A stretch of DNA of 64,000 bases from Tetrahymena elliotti 4EA (lineage: Eukaryota > Ciliophora > Oligohymenophorea > Hymenostomatida > Tetrahymenidae). Under the pieces are notes generated by a model that did not search any database, had not been told where the DNA came from, and saw only the letters and a list, made by a program, of their open reading frames with translations. The stretch is from positions 22,482 to 86,481 of the forward strand of contig JH720320.1 in NCBI GenBank assembly GCA_000231825.2, given 5' to 3'. Positions 1-13,818 of this stretch are shown piece by piece. A program made the position numbers and the translations under genes. The stretch's first letter is position 1. The number at the start of each line of letters is the position of its first letter.

Positions 1-586
1 ATCCTATTGAAGTTCTCTTTTTCTCTCCACCAGAAATACCTTTGACAAATAATCCCCCTATAAATGTATTCTAGCATCTTTCTAGCTTCAAACTTTTAAT
101 CATTTCTTCAACTCTTTAATTTTTCATTTCAGCAGTTCCTTTTGTTTTTAAATTAGCAGCAAACTAAAGACATTCTTTGACTGTCATAGTTTCTAGGAGA
201 ATGTCATCTTGCATAACATATGCTGCAAAGTTAGAGAATGAGCGACTATTATAAATTTAAGAATTAGCTAATATTTATCCTTCTAGTTTTTGATTTTTTG
301 TATTGACTATTCTTTTGCATAAAAGATTCAACAGAGTAGTCTTACCTGCTCCTGAGGAACCTGTAAGATTATATATAAACTTTAAAGTTGATTTTAACCA
401 TAATCAAATACCTAATATAGCATTTATTTTTCCACTTTTGCAGATTCCTGAGACTCCTTTTAGAAGCTATCTAGATCCCTTAGATGTTTTGATAGTAAAT
501 TTTATATCTTTGAAAGTTATATCAACTTTTTTAAATTTTGGTTCTTACATTTCAGGAAGAATGATTGGACTTTAATTCTTATTCAT
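1..586 (-). CDS. ABCG/White-family half transporter, N-terminal part (cut by left window edge)
   Basis: This is the start of an ATP-binding cassette subfamily G half transporter, which would use ATP to move lipids or xenobiotics across a membrane. With TAA/TAG read as Gln, the first exon starts at 586 (MNKNQSPIILPEM...) and runs to a splice donor at 411. The intron is 361-411 (51 nt) and splits the Gly codon just before the Walker A motif, giving [14 protein letters not shown] on splicing. Further in, [18 protein letters not shown] (Q-loop region) and the ABC signature [12 protein letters not shown] are visible. The window edge cuts the gene just after the signature, so Walker B and the membrane half are not seen. 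Unlike the genes at 18.3 and 21.5 kb, there is no intron between FVKG and the signature. It is the last member on this side of the ABCG cluster, with all members on the same strand. An in-frame Met at 550 is an alternative start. Confidence 0.9.
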
Positions 587-1826
587 TTACTTTATTTTTA
601 TAATTTATTTCTTAAATATTATTGATTAAATTTCCAAAATGTTAATAGGCTTTAAAGAAAAAATCTTAATTAACTTATTGGCTTATTTAATCTTAATTTA
701 ATATTTAAAAAGAAAAAAGTGTTGACTGAGTAGAAATTTTTGTCTTTTTAATTCAGAAAATTTAAAAAAAGATAAAGATCATAACTGTAAATTTTTGAAG
801 TTGAAAGAAAGATTCTTAGCTTTTGAGGCTGTAAAATCAATTATTTAACAGAATTCTGACTTAAGTCTTTAATATAGCTAAAATACTCAATCTTTATAGA
901 AAAGAGATCAGTAAGTATTAGATAGCAGCTTTGTATCAATTGTTTTCATTTATAGAAAGAATTTAATAAAAAAGATAATTTCATTTTGATGTGTTGTATA
1001 CCTTACTAAAAATTTCGTTCAATATAAAATATAAGCATAAAGTAATTTCATTTAAAATTGTTAATACAAGTATATAATAATTAAGAATCTATAAAAAAAT
1101 TAAACTTACAACAAACTTTCCTTTTTAAGCTAAAATATTCATAATTGCAGTAAAATTTTTATTAGTTTACTAAATTAACTTTTTCATCAAATTTTATCAG
1201 TACTTTACAACCCCTATCAAAAGGTTATTTGATTTCTTCATAATTTGATGTAAATTTAGTTAATCAAAAGTAATCAATCTATTCTTATATTAAAAGTACT
1301 CTGGATTTTAAAATATTCATCTGTTCTATAATTCAAGTAAAAAAATTTATTTTAAAAATGAATTCTTCTCTACTTTTGAATCAAAATAGACTGTATATCT
1401 CCCCTTTTAGATCCAAATTAATTCATGTTCAATAAAACTTAATCATCTTTAAAGCATACTAAAAAATGGATTAGCTAGCATTTTTTTCTAATTTTCCAAT
1501 TGTAATATCTATCAACTATTTACTTCATCTTAAATTAAATTTTATTAAAAATCTCTTTTGTTCATAAATAAATACTACATACATTTCCACTTTTCTAAAA
1601 TAATAAAATTTCTGTAACTTAGATTATTTAGGAATAGCAATATTACTTCATTTATACTAAATTAACTAATATAAAATAAGATTACAATTTATATGATTTT
1701 TCATTTTGAATAAGAAAATCTTTTACAAAATGTAATCTACTAAATTCTTTTTTAAAAGTATTAGTTTTTAATTTTTCTTCTCAAGTATACAAATTTTTAA
1801 TTTAAACAGATAAAAACATATTTAAA
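587..1826. other. AT-rich intergenic spacer
   Basis: This spacer lies between the start of the truncated ABCG gene and the TGA of the giant membrane protein gene. It must hold the ABCG promoter. I see no sustained ciliate-code reading frame, RNA gene or clear repeat. Confidence 0.5.
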
Positions 1827-4800
1827 TCAATTTTATGACTTATTTTACTAATATTATTCTAATTCGTTGCCTTCTATTTGAGTTTCTTTTATTTTAGAGA
1901 ATGAAGAAAGTTTGTGGCGAGGAATAATTTAATCAGATACAAGTTATTATGGGAAACTTATTTTTCTCATTTATTTAGGGTTAATTATAGATTGTTGTTA
2001 TGATTTATTTATTAATATACCAGTTTTTCGAGGTGATTATTTCAATCTTTTTTAATCGTTACTTTTTTAATTACTATCTGAACTTCCATTTGACTAATTA
2101 TTTGAATTGTAAGATAATTTTACTAATTGATTAGAATAGCTTTATGTATCTGATTTTCTGCTTGAGGTGTTTGTGACAATATTAGACAGTTAAATTTAAT
2201 GTAGAAGCTTAGATTTCTCTTATTATTTATTTAGTAACGTTGGACTTTCTAAATTTTTATCTAAATAATTATAAAAATTAAAATAAATTGAATAGAAGAA
2301 ATAAAAAATTACAGCTGAAAATTTAAACAGTGTTCTATAAGTTATTTTTATCATATTCTTTTGATGTAAAATCACTTTATTCTAAAAATGCAAGAGATTT
2401 AATGTGGTTTTAAGTAGCTGCTTCTATGATATGACTATCTTTAAGTTTCTATTAGTCTTTGAAGCTTACAAATTTGTTTATCCAGACTTTCAATTTTTTC
2501 CAGTTTCTAAACACTCTATATGGATCAGAAGGTTTATATTTAACAGAAGAAAAAAGATTCGGAAAGTAAAATTTTAGTTTATAGATGAATTTTTAGAAAA
2601 AGTTCATCTTATGATAAGAATATGGCAAGGGCTAAAGGAATATTAATTTAAGCATATAAAATAAGAAACTAATATTAGTTAGCAGGATAAAAAATTTAAT
2701 GATTATTATGTAAATTTCATTGGTATTTGTTTCATCGTTGATAGGGAGAATAAGAAAACCAGTAAATATTAATGTAATTGTTGAATATTTTTCAGCTTGG
2801 TTAAGTATTTTAGAAACAAATGGCTAGACAAAGTAAATAAGTTAATTATATACTAAAGCAAGAGTAGCTACTATAATTATTCTTATTGTTTGCTATTCAT
2901 AAAAGATCATTAATGTAGAAATGATAGTAAATTTTAGAAATATTTTGACAAACTCCCAATAGTAGCAGCTTCTTTTATATTCTTAATAGATAAAACCAAA
3001 TTAAAATTTCATTCTAATTTAATCTAAGTATTCCCTATTTGATTTTAATTTCAAAAAAAAATAAGCTGGTATAATTAAAGCCCATAGCAGACATAGAGGG
3101 AGAAGAAATGAGAATAAATACACTTTGTGTTCTTTATCGAAGCATCTTAAGTTGCTCATACCAACAATATAACTTAAATCGTCTATTTGAGCACACACCA
3201 TGTAAGAAAGAATCCTATTTAATATTGATGGTGCATAAAAAAAGTAGAGGAATATTAGGCAAGTAATCATTTTTATTTTTAAAGATCTAACCTTTTTTAC
3301 AATTTTAGATTTAGGCTGTAAGAATTAGATTTTTCCTTTTAAAAATCTTATAAAAATGAAAAAAATTCTAAACACAGTAATTAAGCCAAATAGAACTAAT
3401 GGGTTAAGTATTGAGAGGAGACTGATATTTACGTATGTTGGAAGATTTGAAAATTCAGAAGATAAGCAATCTATGTTAGCTGATACTAAACTGTTGGGAT
3501 CTCCTCCAAAAAAATCTGCTGATTATGAAAAAAATTTTGGTATTGGTATATTTAACTATCTGAATAAAGCCAAGATTTGTAAATGGTTTATCAGTAGTTT
3601 AGTATATACAGCATTTAAATTTGTAAATTCACTGATACCCATAGGAATTATCTTAGATTTTCTTAAATAGTATGCTATGCAACTTTTTTTAGCATATTTT
3701 CTTTGTATAGAAAGTTGATAAGTTATGTAAAACATTAAAATCATGACTAGTATTGCTAATATAATTTGATTTAACACTTCATAAGATTCTTTACAGCTCC
3801 TACAACTCCCTGTATTAAATCGTCCAAACTTTTATCCCCAAATAGATCCTGCATAATCGCATTCTTTGCAAAACACCCCTACATAACCTTCTGCACATAT
3901 TTAATTTGGATCTTAATATAGTTCTGCTTAACAATTGTTAGTATTATAGTTGCATTCATATATTTTATCAGAATCATTATTTTTCCAATAAGAATTTTTC
4001 AATTTAATAATATCCTTTTCACAAAACTCTGCACTTTCAGGACAGAGATTGCATGTAAAAATCTTTTTGTTGTATATGTCTTAGAAGCTAATTTTTTCTA
4101 AACTATATTTACCTATCATTTATTAAAAATTATATAGATGTAAAAAATATTGAAAAGAAGAAAAATAATTTCAATAAACAAATATTATTTAATTAATACC
4201 ACTTGGACATGGTGAACAGATAGTAAAATTTGATTCATCTTAATATACAGGAACTTCTCCTCGCTAGCAATTTTTAAAATTAACCTAAAATGAGATCTTT
4301 AGAGGACTGTATGGTATCTGGGAAATGTTTTACATTACTTACGGATACTTGTTTATTGTTTCTATACTTATATTTTGAGAATTTTAGATAATTCCAATTA
4401 GGGTTATATTTAATAGAAAGATAGGTTTGTCATCCTCAAAGTAATAAGTACTCTTTCCTATTATCTTAAACTTGTTCTTGTTTGTTTGGATATTAAAGAA
4501 AACTTAATAGTTTTTAAATTCTTATTCTATACTTTTACTAAATTATAAGTTGTTCTAATTCTTAATTACTTAAGTTGGATGATTGATAATTTGGTTATCT
4601 TCGTCTAATAATGCAATATAAAAGGGTTCTTCTAAATTATATCCACTTGTGTGCTGAAAAGAGAGGATATCTTTAGTTTATAATTTTTAATCTACAAATA
4701 TCATCTTTTGAGGATAAGATGTAACAGTAGATCCGTATAAAATAGATGTATTATTTAAGAATATATTATTCTAAATTAAAAGTGGAATTTTAAATGTGCT

Positions 4801-7800
4801 ATATTAATTTGTAATTCTTACTGCTGCTCCAATAGCTGCTTAATTCTTAATAAATGTATTATTACTAATGCTTTACAATAAATCAGATGTACTAATATAA
4901 ATAGCTCCTCCAGAATCAGAATTTGCACTATTTTTTACAAATTCACAATTTGTTATAAAATCGATTGTAGATTAAATAATTAATATTGCTCCTCCAGTTC
5001 CTTATAAGGATTTATTTTAAAGAAAAATACAATTCATCATTTGAATAATTTTGATTTGAAAGAACAATAGACCTCCTGCATTAATAGTAGCAGTGTTAGC
5101 TTCAAATTTACTGTTTTTAATAACAGAAATATTTCCATTAGAAAGGCATATGCCTGCTATATTTCTTGATTTGCACTAAAAGAACGTTAATTTGTCTGCT
5201 TAAAAATTATTATAATTAAACAAGTTCAATATCCCAAAAGGAAGAGCAGCATAATCATTAAATTGAATGCTTAGGGAATAATCAATAAATTAAATTCCAT
5301 TTTATTAGTTATTCAGATTAAAAAAAATAGAATTTGTAATACAAATAAAAAAAGAATCTATAGATAAGAAGGACTTTTAATTGAAGCTACTTTTTAGTGT
5401 TATTTTATCAATATTCACAATATTATTTTTTAGAGATGTTGTCCGACTAATTTTTAACTCTTATTAATCAAGATAAATGACATTATAGTTATTTTAAAAA
5501 AATGAGTTTGTTATTTTAAAATTGTAAATGTTTTGTGCCTTTATCAAAACAGACAATCTCTAGGGAGTTTGAAAAATCTTATTAAAGTTAGTGTTATTAA
5601 GTTAAAAATATTTAGTTTATAAAACACTTAAAAAAATCAAAAAATTCTAATAAATCTGAGCATTCTAAATTGAAAAATCATCTACTAATACTCTATCTAT
5701 TTTATGAAAGCATATTAAAGATCTAACGATGAAGGGCTATAAGTTGTATAATTCAAAGCTATCAGCTTCATAGTCTTCATACATTTTTTCATTTTCATCT
5801 ATTGGATAGTTTACTAATTCATCAAATTAGTTTTAACTTTAAACAAATTTATTTTTAGCTTCTTAATCTATTTCAAACACAAATTCGATGGAACTTAATT
5901 AAACTTAGCTAAAAAAAAGATCTTAACAATTTTGAACAAGTAAAATTCTAGCTAAGTTTTAAAAATTATTCTATTGAATTGTAAAATTTGATATTGAAAT
6001 GTTCTGAGTATTGTAAAATGAAAATATGTAGCTAGCTATTCCTTCATCTACAATTTCAAGATTGTAGGTAACTCCTTTCTCATGGAAATTTCTTTTATTT
6101 TTAGATGAATTAATTATTTAAGTTGCATAATCAACTACTTAGAATTTATCTGAGTTGAATGATAAATCTTATCTGAATTAAAAAAAAGATATAAATTTAT
6201 ATGTTGGATAATTAGCACTATTTGTCTTTGTGATATTTTAAGTATTTTTAATAAAAAAGTAATCATTTTTTGTCTAGGAATAGTTATTTAGTTATTCAAA
6301 TTGTTCATTTACAGGTGTAGAAATAAAACAATTGTTTATGGTAAAGTTGATTATTTTAACTTAAGAAATATTTTGAAAGCTAAAGAGAGTAGTATAATCT
6401 ATTAATGAAATGTTGCTAACTCTTACACTTGCCAAAATAACTTTACTCACATTTTGAAATAAAAATAAAGGAACTTGCATGGAGTTATTTATCAATTCGG
6501 TGTCTTTTATTACCAAATCTTTAATTGAAACAAAATTCAAATTAGCAAACACAAAAGAATTATCAACTAGTTCTTATTGACTAAGATTTATTTTTTCTAA
6601 GAAAACTGTCGAAAGGTAGCTATTTTTCAATCCATCTAAAATAAATCTCATATTTGAAAGGAATGAGATATTTAAATTATAAATTTAAAGTGTTGAAATA
6701 GGATCATAATTAACTTATAATGGAAGAAAAACAGTATCATTAGCTTTGAATCTAGTCCCTTAAGTAAAAGAAACATAAAGTCCATACTAGCTGACATATT
6801 TCTAGTTTAGCTCTGGGATATTTAGGATAGTATTTGGGTTTACTCTAAGAACGAGGTCTTCAATACTCTTTAAAGATTATTTATTTATTTACTCTATTTA
6901 ATTACTCCAGTAAGCTGTGTAAGAAGAAATAAGAGCTTCTTTAAACTCGAAAACACAAGTCTATTCACCTTCAGAAACTTACTAAACCATGTATTGTAGG
7001 TTGAAGAAATCGTAACTCATATTAATAGATATTCTTTCACCATATTTTATCATATCAAAAGAGAAATATTAAATATCATCAAAATTAAATGTTTCCATAT
7101 AAGTAACTTAAAAATTTTTTAGCAACAACGTTTAAATGGTGATTAAAGGGGCCATAATATTTTTAGGATCTAAAGCTAAAATTTTGATTTAGTTTGTTAA
7201 AATTACAATAAAAAAATTATTTTAATAAATGCTGTCTTCTTAGATCATGATAATCTCTTTAATAATTGTTTCTTTAGGAAATTCATTGTAATTAGATATT
7301 ACCATTTGATAGGTTTGATCTTACAGCTTTAAATAAATATTTATGGAGCTTTTAGAATATATAAACAAATAATTCTAACACTCTAAAATACCAGCACTTG
7401 CATATGAAGGCTTATGCAAATTAGAATATATCATTTCACGATTATCAATAGAAAACTATTAAATGATTACATCATTAGTAGTATATATTAAGATTAAGTT
7501 TTATTTGCTATCTATAAAAAGCTACTCAATAGGATCTCTAGTTTCAAAGACCTGTATTTCTTATGTTAAAAATTAATTACTGTCATCCTCAAAAATATGT
7601 TCTAAGTTTAACATCAAAAATGATTAGTAGCATTAAATAATTATTTAATTCGTTTTTTCCAATATTTAAGCATCTATGATAAACATACTAAATATTGGCA
7701 TACTTAATTAGCTTATATTACTTAGTTAGTCTAATGAAAAGATTAGCTTTTAAGAAGAAAAAATATCAGCTATTATGCACTTATTATTTTTATCGACTGC

Positions 7801-10800
7801 AATAAAATATTAAGATGGGTTAGATAAGTAGAATTTCATCAAAAAGCTATCAGCTGTGACTAAAAGTCTAGAACTATTTTAATTTGCATCAAAAATTTTT
7901 ACTTTAAAGCTGTTGTGGCAAAAAATTATTAATTAACTTGGGTTTTTGTCATTTATAATTACCCAATCAGACTAGAAAACATCATTATCTGGATCTATGT
8001 ATTAACTAATTAAATATAGCTAAGAGCTTTTTTCGTTAAATTTAACCTTTGCTATGAAGTTATTCATAATTACTAAAAGATTTATACTGTCTTATTAAGA
8101 ATTTAGGATTGAGTACTATATGTTTTGAATAAAAGAAAAATTTGAAATTTTAGAAAAATCAATAAAAGATTTAACTAATGGAATCCTTCTCTCATCATAT
8201 GCTATCAACAGTTATTATTGAATATCCATCTAAAAGTATATGAAACCTATTAGTAAGGAATAGCTTTTAACGTTACTGGGAAAAGGATAGATTATTTTTT
8301 ATTGATACACTGAATCTAAGTTGATTTATTCATAGTAATATTCTTCAAAACACTTAATTAAATTAGTACTCTTCTCATACTTAATTTTGCTCAGTCTATT
8401 TTACAAGATAATTCTGTACACTAATTTACTTTTAATTGTGTCTACAATAAATAGCTAATTTTACAAACCAATAATTAAAATGCTTCTTTTTTTATCAAAC
8501 TGGAATACAGAATTAAGATACTGATTATTATCATTTAAAGAAAGAAGAATAGCATAGTGTAAAGTCTATATAATAGTAAGAATAAAACTAAATTAGAAAA
8601 TTAATAGAAAAATGTAAAATACTTAAATTTCACTAATACTTGAAGAATATTTCATCATTTTATGTGCCTAAATATTAAGCTAATCATCGAGATATATTAA
8701 AGTTTCCTATTTATCATCAAAATCAATAATCTTTGTCAATATTTACTTGAGCATAAACTCTCTTTTAAGTTAAAATTTTCCATACTCGATACAGTAAACA
8801 AATAAAATATTTGTGTCTACTACTGGTATATGAATACATCCATGAATTTCATCAAATATCGCCTAATAAATAAATATTTAAAAAATTAAATAGTAATAAA
8901 AATAATTTTATCTACATCAAACTATAAATTTATGTATGGATGTTTCAGCCTAGTTATCTCAATCTCGTTCATATTAATATATCTTATAAATATTAAGAAG
9001 CTATTTGAATCCTATATGACACAAGTTAGAGTTTTTTCAAAACATTTTATCCTTAGAAAAATAGAATCAAATGTTTACTTAAACATTACTGATCCTTATC
9101 CATAAATACTATAAGCTTCAATAGTATTATAGCAAATGTTTAGGATTCCATTAAAATTACTCATGACAAATAGAAGATTAACATAATAAGTACCATTATC
9201 ATATGTAGAATATGGTTTAATACACCATAAATCAGAGAGTTTCTTTTTATAAAAAATTAATATTTTGTTAGAATAAATGAATTAACCTTACTGCTATATC
9301 AAAAAGACAAATCTAGAATTTTAAATCTTCATAAGCAATATAATTTTATAGATCTCCTTCTTCACTGATGTCACACTTATTAGAGTAAAGTATTAGCTTC
9401 ACATTCTTTTATATTAAAAAAGGAGTTTATAAAGATTTAATAATTTTTTTAAAATACTTTGTATTATTAAGCTTAGTCTAATATGAAAATTTCACCAGAG
9501 AGAACTGTAATAATCTTTTTATTTTATGTATTATAAACTATTTTTTATATTTCTTTCGAACCTCCATAATCTTTAATGTTTATCTATTAAAAAATTTACA
9601 AACTTTTGTTTGAAATTACTACTAATTTATTTTAGTTCACAAACACAAATATATTTAACTCATTTATATATTCGATTAAAGTGGAATTCGAAACATAATA
9701 GTCAAGTTAATACATACAAGGATATGCTTGAGAATTCTAAATACTACTATGAGGATTGAATAAGAAAGCTATTTATCCTTATTAGTTCTGAAATTAAAAG
9801 TATCTTTAAGACTAGAGAGAAAAAGATCTTACTATTTCTTCAGTAGTGTATTTGGTCTTAAACTAAAAAATATTTTAATTTGATAATAAAAGGTAAAATT
9901 GTATTACATTAGTTGAAACATCCCAGCTTATAACTAATTTAGATGTAAAAATTGAATATAGTTGGAGCCCTATATTTTAGTATATCACAAGACCTTGTTC
10001 TTGATTAACTAAAAAGAAATTCACTACTTGTCCTGAAATAACTATTTCACTTTAACTAAAATTAGAACAATCAAATACTTTTATATTAACATCATCTTCG
10101 ATGTATCCAAATATACTCCCATTAATCCAACTAAAATTAGATAAATTCAGTTTCCTTTATTTTTTGATTTTCTTTTTTTAAATTAACAAGACTTGAAAAG
10201 AAATATTAATAAATAATAGATTTAAATTAAATTCTATTGTTACTATTGAATAAAAAAATTATTTACATAGAGTTATTAATATCTACTGGTGTCATAAATC
10301 ATAGCCTCTTTTTGTCCTTATACAAATACACAGACAGGAAAAATATCTGCACTTATTTATAATATGGAGAATTAAGTTTCTATTTTGAGTTTTGTTTCAC
10401 AGTCTTCTGTGTTTAACTCATACAAATAATTATCCTCAAAGAAAATAATTTTGTTACTTTAATTTTTAAAGTAATAGTTATTGCTGGATGATATATTTGA
10501 AGAATGATTATAACTGCACACCTTTTAAAAATTTACATGTTTAAAATAGATTAGTATTTCAAAAATTTTACTTTTTGCAATTAATAATTTTTGAGAATTA
10601 AAACTTGCTACTGCCTTAATATAACAATTTCAGCTGATAGATAAACTTTAAGAAAATCATATTCTAAAGCAAGTTAATTAAAATCAGTTTCTTAATAAAC
10701 CTACATTTGATCTATTTCTGTAAAAAATATGAATTAAATAAAATTTATGGAAATCCAAATCAAAAATACCTGTAGCATTAATTACATAACTTTAGAGACG

Positions 10801-13080
10801 AAATTGTGAAAGTGATCTTTAAAAAATCAAAACTCTTTATTCCATTATGTCAAATTATACTTCTATTGAATCGCTATTCATTATAGCAATAATTTATTTT
10901 TCTAATTTAGGTAAAAAGGTTTACGAATCAACTACTATTAAATACACACACTTTTAATCAACAAGAATTATAAAAATATCGCTAGTTTGTTCAAATATAA
11001 TATGCTTTATTAGTTTAACTTTTGAAGGTTAGTATGAAAGTTAAATACTATTAACAAAAAAGTTTGTTTCTAATTCAAATATCATGAAATATCCTAGCTA
11101 ACGAAACTACAAAAGTAAACTCCTATCCTAATTATATATAATTGAATTTGAAATAAACTTGCCATCTTATTCATCTATTGAATCACCACTAAAGGATCCA
11201 ATTTATTTTAAATTTAATTCGTCTTGCTCAATTTTCACAATACAATACTAGTACAATCTTTATATATTAGGAGTCATCACAGATATTTAATATCTGTTGT
11301 AGGGTATTAAAATAAATTAGAATTAACCAATATCTGATTAAAATGGGCCAACTAAAATATTTTGCACATAAATTTCATCATTTTCTTATAATTTAACACT
11401 AAAAATTTTCTAGTTTTCACTTAGTTTCATATCATATATTTCTAGAACTCTTTAATCTGTAATAACCATCATAAATCTATTATCAATTATCTTTAGGTCA
11501 CTGCTAGCAATATCTAATTTATAGATTACCTGACCAGATAAATCAAGTAAAAACAAAAGAATATTGTTTGCATCTATTACATAAATCTATTTTAATAATA
11601 AATTTTGAAATGTTTAGAATTAGTTTTCAAAAAAAATTACCCAATTAGATATTTATAAAGAAACATATTTAGAATTATATTTTTTTAATGTATCAATGGT
11701 ATTATTTGTTAATAGATTAAAAGAAATATCAGTAATTTAATCCTCTTCTAACTTAAAATCTAATTTGTAAATAACAACTCTTCCAAGCTTATCAGAAGCA
11801 ACAATAAAGTTTTCAGTTACTTAAAATCTATAAAATGAAAATTCTTCATTTTTTGATTATATTTAGATAATTTAGTCATTCATTACAAAAAAAATTAAGT
11901 TTTTATTTAATAAAATAAACACTCCAAGATGATAACAATGCCACACTCCAATTATTTAAGTATATTGATAATCTATGAAATTAAAATAAGTTAAAACCTA
12001 TTAATAATAACAAATTTACCAAAAGGCTAGATTGTAGCTTTCTTGATAAAAAAATCATACACTTCAATATTTTTTTCTTTGATCTAGTAGAAGTAGCGAT
12101 TTTACCAAAAGTTTTTTTCTTAAATTGCAAAATTCTTATCTAAAACCTAATTCATCAGTTTTTCTAAGTAGAATAAATCATAATATATAATTTAAGATTG
12201 AGTAAGACACCCTATAATGTAATTTTTTTCATCTAAAATGAACCACTAAAGAATCTAATTTCATTCAAATATTTATTAAAAATTAATGGATTATTTTTAA
12301 TATTACTTTTGAATCAACCTAAATCTAAGCTTAAGATTTAAATAGTAGAGAAGGATATTCAAAAATAGTAATATTTCCATCATCATAAAAAGTATACATT
12401 TAAGTTTCTTTATTTTAAAAAGAAATTTTATATTTCATATTAAATTATAAAATCATATTCTGTTTTATTAATTAATACCTACTAGAAGGGCAAATTAAAT
12501 TTGCTTACTGGTGCAAAAATCTCTAAGATTGTCATAACTAGGGCAATAATATTTAGTTTAGCAAGTATTTTAGTCAAAATCTTTGAATACTGTATTTGAG
12601 CAAGTACTTTCACATTTGTCTTCATCAAAGTAAAACCCATAACTGCACTAATTCACACACTATTTGTCATTTTAGAATTAAATCTTAAATAAATTAATTA
12701 TTTTAATTCTTAAATATTACTTCACCAGATTTGTTAAAGCTAAAGCCTTCTACACATTCATCGCAACTCCATATATCTCTACATTTTTTACAAAAAGGCT
12801 TTGAGCATTAAAAGCATATTTTGGCTCCCTTTCCATTATCTAATTCAGCAAATTCGCATTAGTTTGTACAACTTTTATTATGTATATTATAAAATTAATC
12901 AATCTAACACTAATAACAATCAGAATTAGTTGGCCCAAAACACCCTAAGCAACTCTGGTCGCATTATAAGCATTGTTCTTAAATCAAATCAAAGTAAAAA
13001 TTTGATTCACAAATTTACTTACCTTTGATAAACTCTATAAAGAAATAAATTAAAAATAAACTGTATATCAAAACTGGCAT
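1827..13080 (-). CDS. Giant multidomain transmembrane surface protein (Cys-rich / propeller-like / beta-helix / polytopic C-terminus)
   Basis: This is a very large membrane protein, up to about 3,700 residues before unresolved introns are removed. It starts at 13080 with a signal peptide (MPVLIYSLFLIYFFIEFIKG). A furin-like Cys-rich block follows (CDQSCLGCFGPTNSDCYQC). From about 12.4 to 7.6 kb there are propeller-like strands such as FIVASDKLGRVVIYKLDF. From about 7.2 to 4.3 kb there is a beta-helix-like region with GGAIYISTS. A Cys/aromatic module (CSPCPSGKYSLEKI, KNSYW, GVFCKEC, GRFNTGSCRSC) precedes the membrane part. Several hydrophobic helices lie between 3.8 and 2.6 kb. The tail begins with SDPYRVFRNWK and ends at a TGA at 1827-1829. 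An intron at 4113-4199 is clear; others are likely between 10.3 and 12.5 kb. The order suggests a large outer ectodomain on a multi-pass anchor. Its function is unknown to me. It is paralogous to the neighbour at 13.8-18.0 kb. The overall call is firm; the exact exon set is not. Confidence 0.78.
4113..4199 (-). other. Intron in the giant membrane protein gene
   Basis: The donor GTATTAATT starts at 4199 and the acceptor ...GATAG ends at 4113. Splicing joins CSPCPS to GKYSLEKI in frame. The same CPSG-like sequence is continuous in the paralogue near 15.83 kb, which supports the intron. Confidence 0.75.
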
Positions 13081-13818
13081 TAGTTTTTTAGTATTTTCTA
13101 CTTAGATAGTTAGTTAATTTGAATCTATTGAATATTAAATTACGTTTACTTGTCTTTTATCTTTAAAAAATAGAAAATCAGTTTTTTATCGATTTTGCTT
13201 TCAAACAAAACATAAAAATTCATAAAGTCCAATTATTGGCAACAAAATTTATTTTATAATCTGTGATCTAAAAAGAGATTTCTTCTTCTTAGTAAAAGTA
13301 TCTCAAATTAATACAAATGCATTTTAACAATTTTATTTAACATTTTTAGATGAAATTATTTTTTAAAAATTATTTCATTTAAAATAATATTTTTTTCAAA
13401 AGTTTGGGTTTGGGAAAAATTTAAACTGTTTTGTTTTTTGTTATTGATTATTTTAAATATATTTTTTATTAACCTTTTTAATTCTTTTTTTTTAAAAACT
13501 ATTGGAAATTTTGAATTTGCCAATTTTAAAAACATATTTGGTATAATTTGAAAGTAAATATCTGATCATTTAGCTTAATGAATAAAAAATAACTTAAATG
13601 TACAAATCTATTTATTTAGTTTTTCAAAATTCATGATTACTATGCTTATAAGTTCTAATTTTTAAAGTAACTAATAAACTAATTATCTTTTGAAATTATA
13701 AAAAATATTTATCAAAGGCTAATGAATCAACATTTGAGTTAAATACTATTAACTTAATAAAGTAAACAAATAAGGTCTACAATATTCAATAACTTATTTA
13801 ATAAAATATATTTATTTA
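13081..13818. other. AT-rich intergenic spacer
   Basis: This is the region between the start of the giant gene and the TGA of its paralogue. It has long A/T runs and no supported gene. Confidence 0.5.

Noticed and set aside
303..575. 90-codon plus-strand frame
   Set aside because: It is the antisense shadow of the first exon, intron and Walker A region of the truncated ABCG gene.
3356..3670. 104-codon plus-strand frame
   Set aside because: It is antisense to the membrane region of the giant surface protein, whose minus-strand frame is conserved in the paralogue.
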